Assembly (NCBI GenBank): GCA_900291925.1
Contig: UWYS01000011.1
Span: forward strand, 682,001-746,000
Origin: Thecaphora thlaspeos
Lineage: Eukaryota > Basidiomycota > Ustilaginomycetes > Urocystidales > Glomosporiaceae
Length of the DNA stretch: 64,000 bases
Direction: 5' to 3'
Shown here: in pieces, positions 61,614 to 64,000 of the stretch
Position numbering within the stretch: the first letter of the stretch is position 1
How the letters are laid out: every line of letters starts with the position of its first letter
Translations under genes and position numbers: made by a program
The notes under the pieces: model-generated
Seen by the model: only the letters and a program-made list of their open reading frames with translations
Told to the model about the DNA's origin: nothing
Databases searched by the model: none

Positions 61614-64000
61614 CTACGAGATGGCGACAAAGAAGCTCTTCTCGCTCTGGTCCTTTCTCTCGGTGCCCCTCTTTGCCTTTCTGAGGATTTCGTCGTCGCA
61701 CGCACACCTGATCCTCTCTGGCGTCGCGGGGCTGACGAGGTCGAATCCTCGATCGCTGCTGCCGTTGTCGCGCCTATACGCGCCCACCGCGTCCCTGATG
61801 GCGAAGAAGACGGAGCATCCGAGGAAAAGCGGCGGCTCTCCGACACCCTTGCTGCTCTGGATGGTGCGGAGGTGTTCCAGCTTTCGCTCCGGTCCTTTGA
61901 GGAACGAGATGCGGAAGTCCGTCGGCGTATTGAGGAAGGCCGGAATCTTGTAGTTGCCCGGTCCGCGCGTCGCCAGCTGTCCGTTCTGCATGAAGAGCGT
62001 CTCTTCAATCGTCGTCAGTCCGAAGCCTTGCGTGAAGGCTCCCTCGATCTGGCCAACGTCGATCGAGGGGTTGATCGACCGTCCGATGTCCATGTGGATG
62101 TCGGCGCGCACAATCTTGCTGTCGCCTGTGATGATGTCGATCTCCACCTCCGAGATGGCCGCACCCTGCGTAAAGTAAAAGAATGGCTTGCCCTCGCCCG
62201 TCGCCCAGCTGTAGCCGATCTCTGGCGTCTTGTAGTGACCCACGGCCGAGAGTGAGACGCGCGCAAAGTAGGCATCGTGCACGGCCTTCTTCCACGCCTC
62301 GCCGGCGCGCAGGCCCGAGGCGCCGTCGGACGCCGCATCGCGGAACGGCCGGAGGCGCTCGTTGAGCTGGTCGCATGCGTGCTTGAGCGCCATGCCGTTG
62401 AGGTCCGACGAGGCCGACGCCGCCGTCGCCGACGTGTTGGCGGCGTGCGTCGTGTTGGTCTCCATCAGGTGGACCATGTCGATTGGGATGTCGAGCTCCG
62501 CCGCCACCACCTGCGCCATCTTTGTGTGCAGGCCCTGGCCCATCTCCGTGCCGCCGTGGGAGAAGAGGACGCTGCCGTCGTGGTGGTAGACGTGGATCAT
62601 GGCCGACGCCTGGTTGAGCATGATGGCGGTGAAGGAGATGCCAAACTTGGTCGGGACCAGCGAGAGGCCACGCTTGCGGTAGCGGTGCTCGACGTTGAAG
62701 CGGTCGACGGCCTCGCGGCGGCGCTCGTAGTCGCCCTGGCGCTTGACCTGACCCCACAGCGCGGGGACGTTCCAGTCGACGAGCTTCTGGCGGAAGTGGG
62801 TCTCGTCGCCCTCGACGTACATGTTAAGCTCGCGAATCGCCTCCGGCCGGACGTCGAGCATGGCCGCCACCTTGGAGACGTAGTCCTCGGTAATGAACAT
62901 GCCCTGAGGCCCGCCAAAGCCGCGGAAGGCCGTGTTAGACATCGTGTTGGTCTTGCAGATCCGGCCCTCGACGCGGAGGTTGGGGATGCGGTAGCAGTTG
63001 TCGATATGGAACATGGCGCGCTCGAGGATCGCCTGCGACAGGTCTTGCGACCAGCCGCCGTTGTTGTAAACACGCGCCTCGAGCCGCTCAAGCTGGCCCG
63101 CTGATGAGAAGCCGACTTTCCACTTGGCGTGGAACGGGTGGCGCTGACCCGACGTCAGCATGTCTTCGTCGCGGTCGAGCATGCACCGCACCGGCCGTCC
63201 GACCTTCTTCGCAGCCAGCGTCATCGGCGCCGCGAGCGCGATGGTGCGCGTCTCCTTGCCACCGAAGCCTCCGCCGAGACGCTTGGTGCGCGTGACGACT
63301 CGGTTGTTGGCGATGCCAAGGATGCCGGCGCAGAAGATCTGTGTCTCGCTCGGGTTCTGCGTTGAGCTAAACACCTCAATCTCCGAGTCCTCCTTGCCGG
63401 GGACGATGAGGCAGGCGTTGGTCTCGAGGTAGAAGTGCTCCTGCCCGCCCATTCGGGTCTCGCCCTCGAGAACGTGGTCGTGGGTGTCCCAGCTCTCCTC
63501 CTTGTCGCAGCCGCGGTGGATGACGGGTCTAGGCTTGAAGTAGCTCTCCTGGGCGATGGCCTCGTCGATCGTCAGGATGTGGGGGAGGTCCTCATACTCG
63601 ACCCTGACCTTGCATGCGGCCGCCTGGGCGAGCTTCTTCGTCTCGGCGACGACGATGCCGATCAACTGGCCGACACAGTGAACTTCGCCCTCGGCGAAGA
63701 AGACCTCGTCCATCGCGGGCGGGTTCCAGACGTTGGAGCCGCCGGCGGGGATGTCCTTGGCCGTGACGTAGTCGACGACGCCGGGCATCTGGAGCGCCTC
63801 GGTGGCATCGACGCTGACAAGCCTAGCGTGCGCCTTCTGCGAGAGGACCAGCGCGCCGTGGAGCTCATTGACGACCGGAGGCATGTCGTCGATGTAGATG
63901 GCCTCACCGGTGACCTGCTTCATCGCCGAGAGGTGCGGCATCGAGGCACCGACCGGCTGCTTGACAGCGACGTCCTCGAAATCCTGCGAGCCTTTGGTGA
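61614..64000 (-). CDS. xanthine dehydrogenase, C-terminal molybdopterin part (5' end outside window)
   Basis: About 795 residues are visible and the frame is still open at the window edge, so the iron-sulfur and FAD domains lie beyond it. The enzyme oxidises hypoxanthine to xanthine and xanthine to uric acid in purine breakdown. The visible part starts just before the molybdopterin domain (PVGASMPHLSAMKQVTGEAI). Active-site signatures are present: LGGGFGGKETR with the Glu that contacts the purine, FRGFGGPQGM with the catalytic Arg, PTKFGISFT, GGTEMGQGLHTK, and GVGEPPLFLG with the base Glu. The protein ends SEKSFFVAIS. All catalytic residues expected in this part are intact. Whether the full protein is dehydrogenase or a related hydroxylase depends on the missing FAD domain. 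No intron is seen in this portion. Confidence 0.95.
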   Translation of the reverse strand, partial: TKGSQDFEDVAVKQPVGASMPHLSAMKQVTGEAIYIDDMPPVVNELHGALVLSQKAHARLVSVDATEALQMPGVVDYVTAKDIPAGGSNVWNPPAMDEVFFAEGEVHCVGQLIGIVVAETKKLAQAAACKVRVEYEDLPHILTIDEAIAQESYFKPRPVIHRGCDKEESWDTHDHVLEGETRMGGQEHFYLETNACLIVPGKEDSEIEVFSSTQNPSETQIFCAGILGIANNRVVTRTKRLGGGFGGKETRTIALAAPMTLAAKKVGRPVRCMLDRDEDMLTSGQRHPFHAKWKVGFSSAGQLERLEARVYNNGGWSQDLSQAILERAMFHIDNCYRIPNLRVEGRICKTNTMSNTAFRGFGGPQGMFITEDYVSKVAAMLDVRPEAIRELNMYVEGDETHFRQKLVDWNVPALWGQVKRQGDYERRREAVDRFNVEHRYRKRGLSLVPTKFGISFTAIMLNQASAMIHVYHHDGSVLFSHGGTEMGQGLHTKMAQVVAAELDIPIDMVHLMETNTTHAANTSATAASASSDLNGMALKHACDQLNERLRPFRDAASDGASGLRAGEAWKKAVHDAYFARVSLSAVGHYKTPEIGYSWATGEGKPFFYFTQGAAISEVEIDIITGDSKIVRADIHMDIGRSINPSIDVGQIEGAFTQGFGLTTIEETLFMQNGQLATRGPGNYKIPAFLNTPTDFRISFLKGPERKLEHLRTIQSSKGVGEPPLFLGCSVFFAIRDAVGAYRRDNGSSDRGFDLVSPATPERIRCACDDEILRKAKRGTERKDQSEKSFFVAIS

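Overview
This window comes from a GC-rich basidiomycete genome. The best single clue to lineage is a complete Rrm4-type endosomal RNA transporter (three RRMs followed by MLLE modules), the kind studied in Ustilago maydis. This points to a smut-lineage fungus (Ustilaginomycotina); I cannot name the species. Genes are large, have few introns (one to three, 101-162 bp, GT-AG), and carry long Ser/Ala/Gly/Gln-rich disordered segments. I found no rRNA, tRNA, CRISPR array or bacterial-type operon.

Layout. 1-6.4 kb: the possible 3' end of an unknown gene, then a very large disordered protein on the minus strand whose last exon lies beyond an intron. 7.4-9.6 kb: a protein with a degenerate nucleoside diphosphate kinase (NDPK) domain lacking the catalytic His, followed by a repeat array rich in PKA-type sites. 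9.9-12.0 kb: a 2-kb element with 74-79 bp terminal inverted repeats (TIRs) and an interior with no CpG for about 1.4 kb. 12.3-23.0 kb: a GRAM/VASt sterol-transfer protein (LAM/Ysp2 family) and ATG11. 23.4-33.5 kb (minus): catalase-peroxidase KatG and the ribosome-biogenesis factor UTP10. 34.2-48.5 kb (plus): a Dma1/CHFR-type FHA-RING ubiquitin ligase, Rrm4, a cytochrome b561 and RAD16. 49-55.3 kb: a WBP11-like splicing factor and the checkpoint clamp subunit RAD1, divergent from a 283-bp shared promoter, then an F-box protein. 55.3-59.2 kb: a gene-poor stretch with simple repeats. 59.2-64 kb: an MpaB/DUF2236-type oxygenase whose frame is broken twice, and the molybdopterin part of xanthine dehydrogenase, cut by the window end.

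The genes do not form one pathway; most are housekeeping. RAD16 and RAD1 both serve the DNA-damage response and lie 2.3 kb apart. LAM, ATG11 and Rrm4 all act on membrane traffic or contact sites. Exon joins were worked out by reading GT-AG sites and checking that the protein continues in frame across the join; they have not been tested against transcripts. The least explained material is the pseudo-NDPK repeat protein, the TIR element and the 1851-residue disordered protein.
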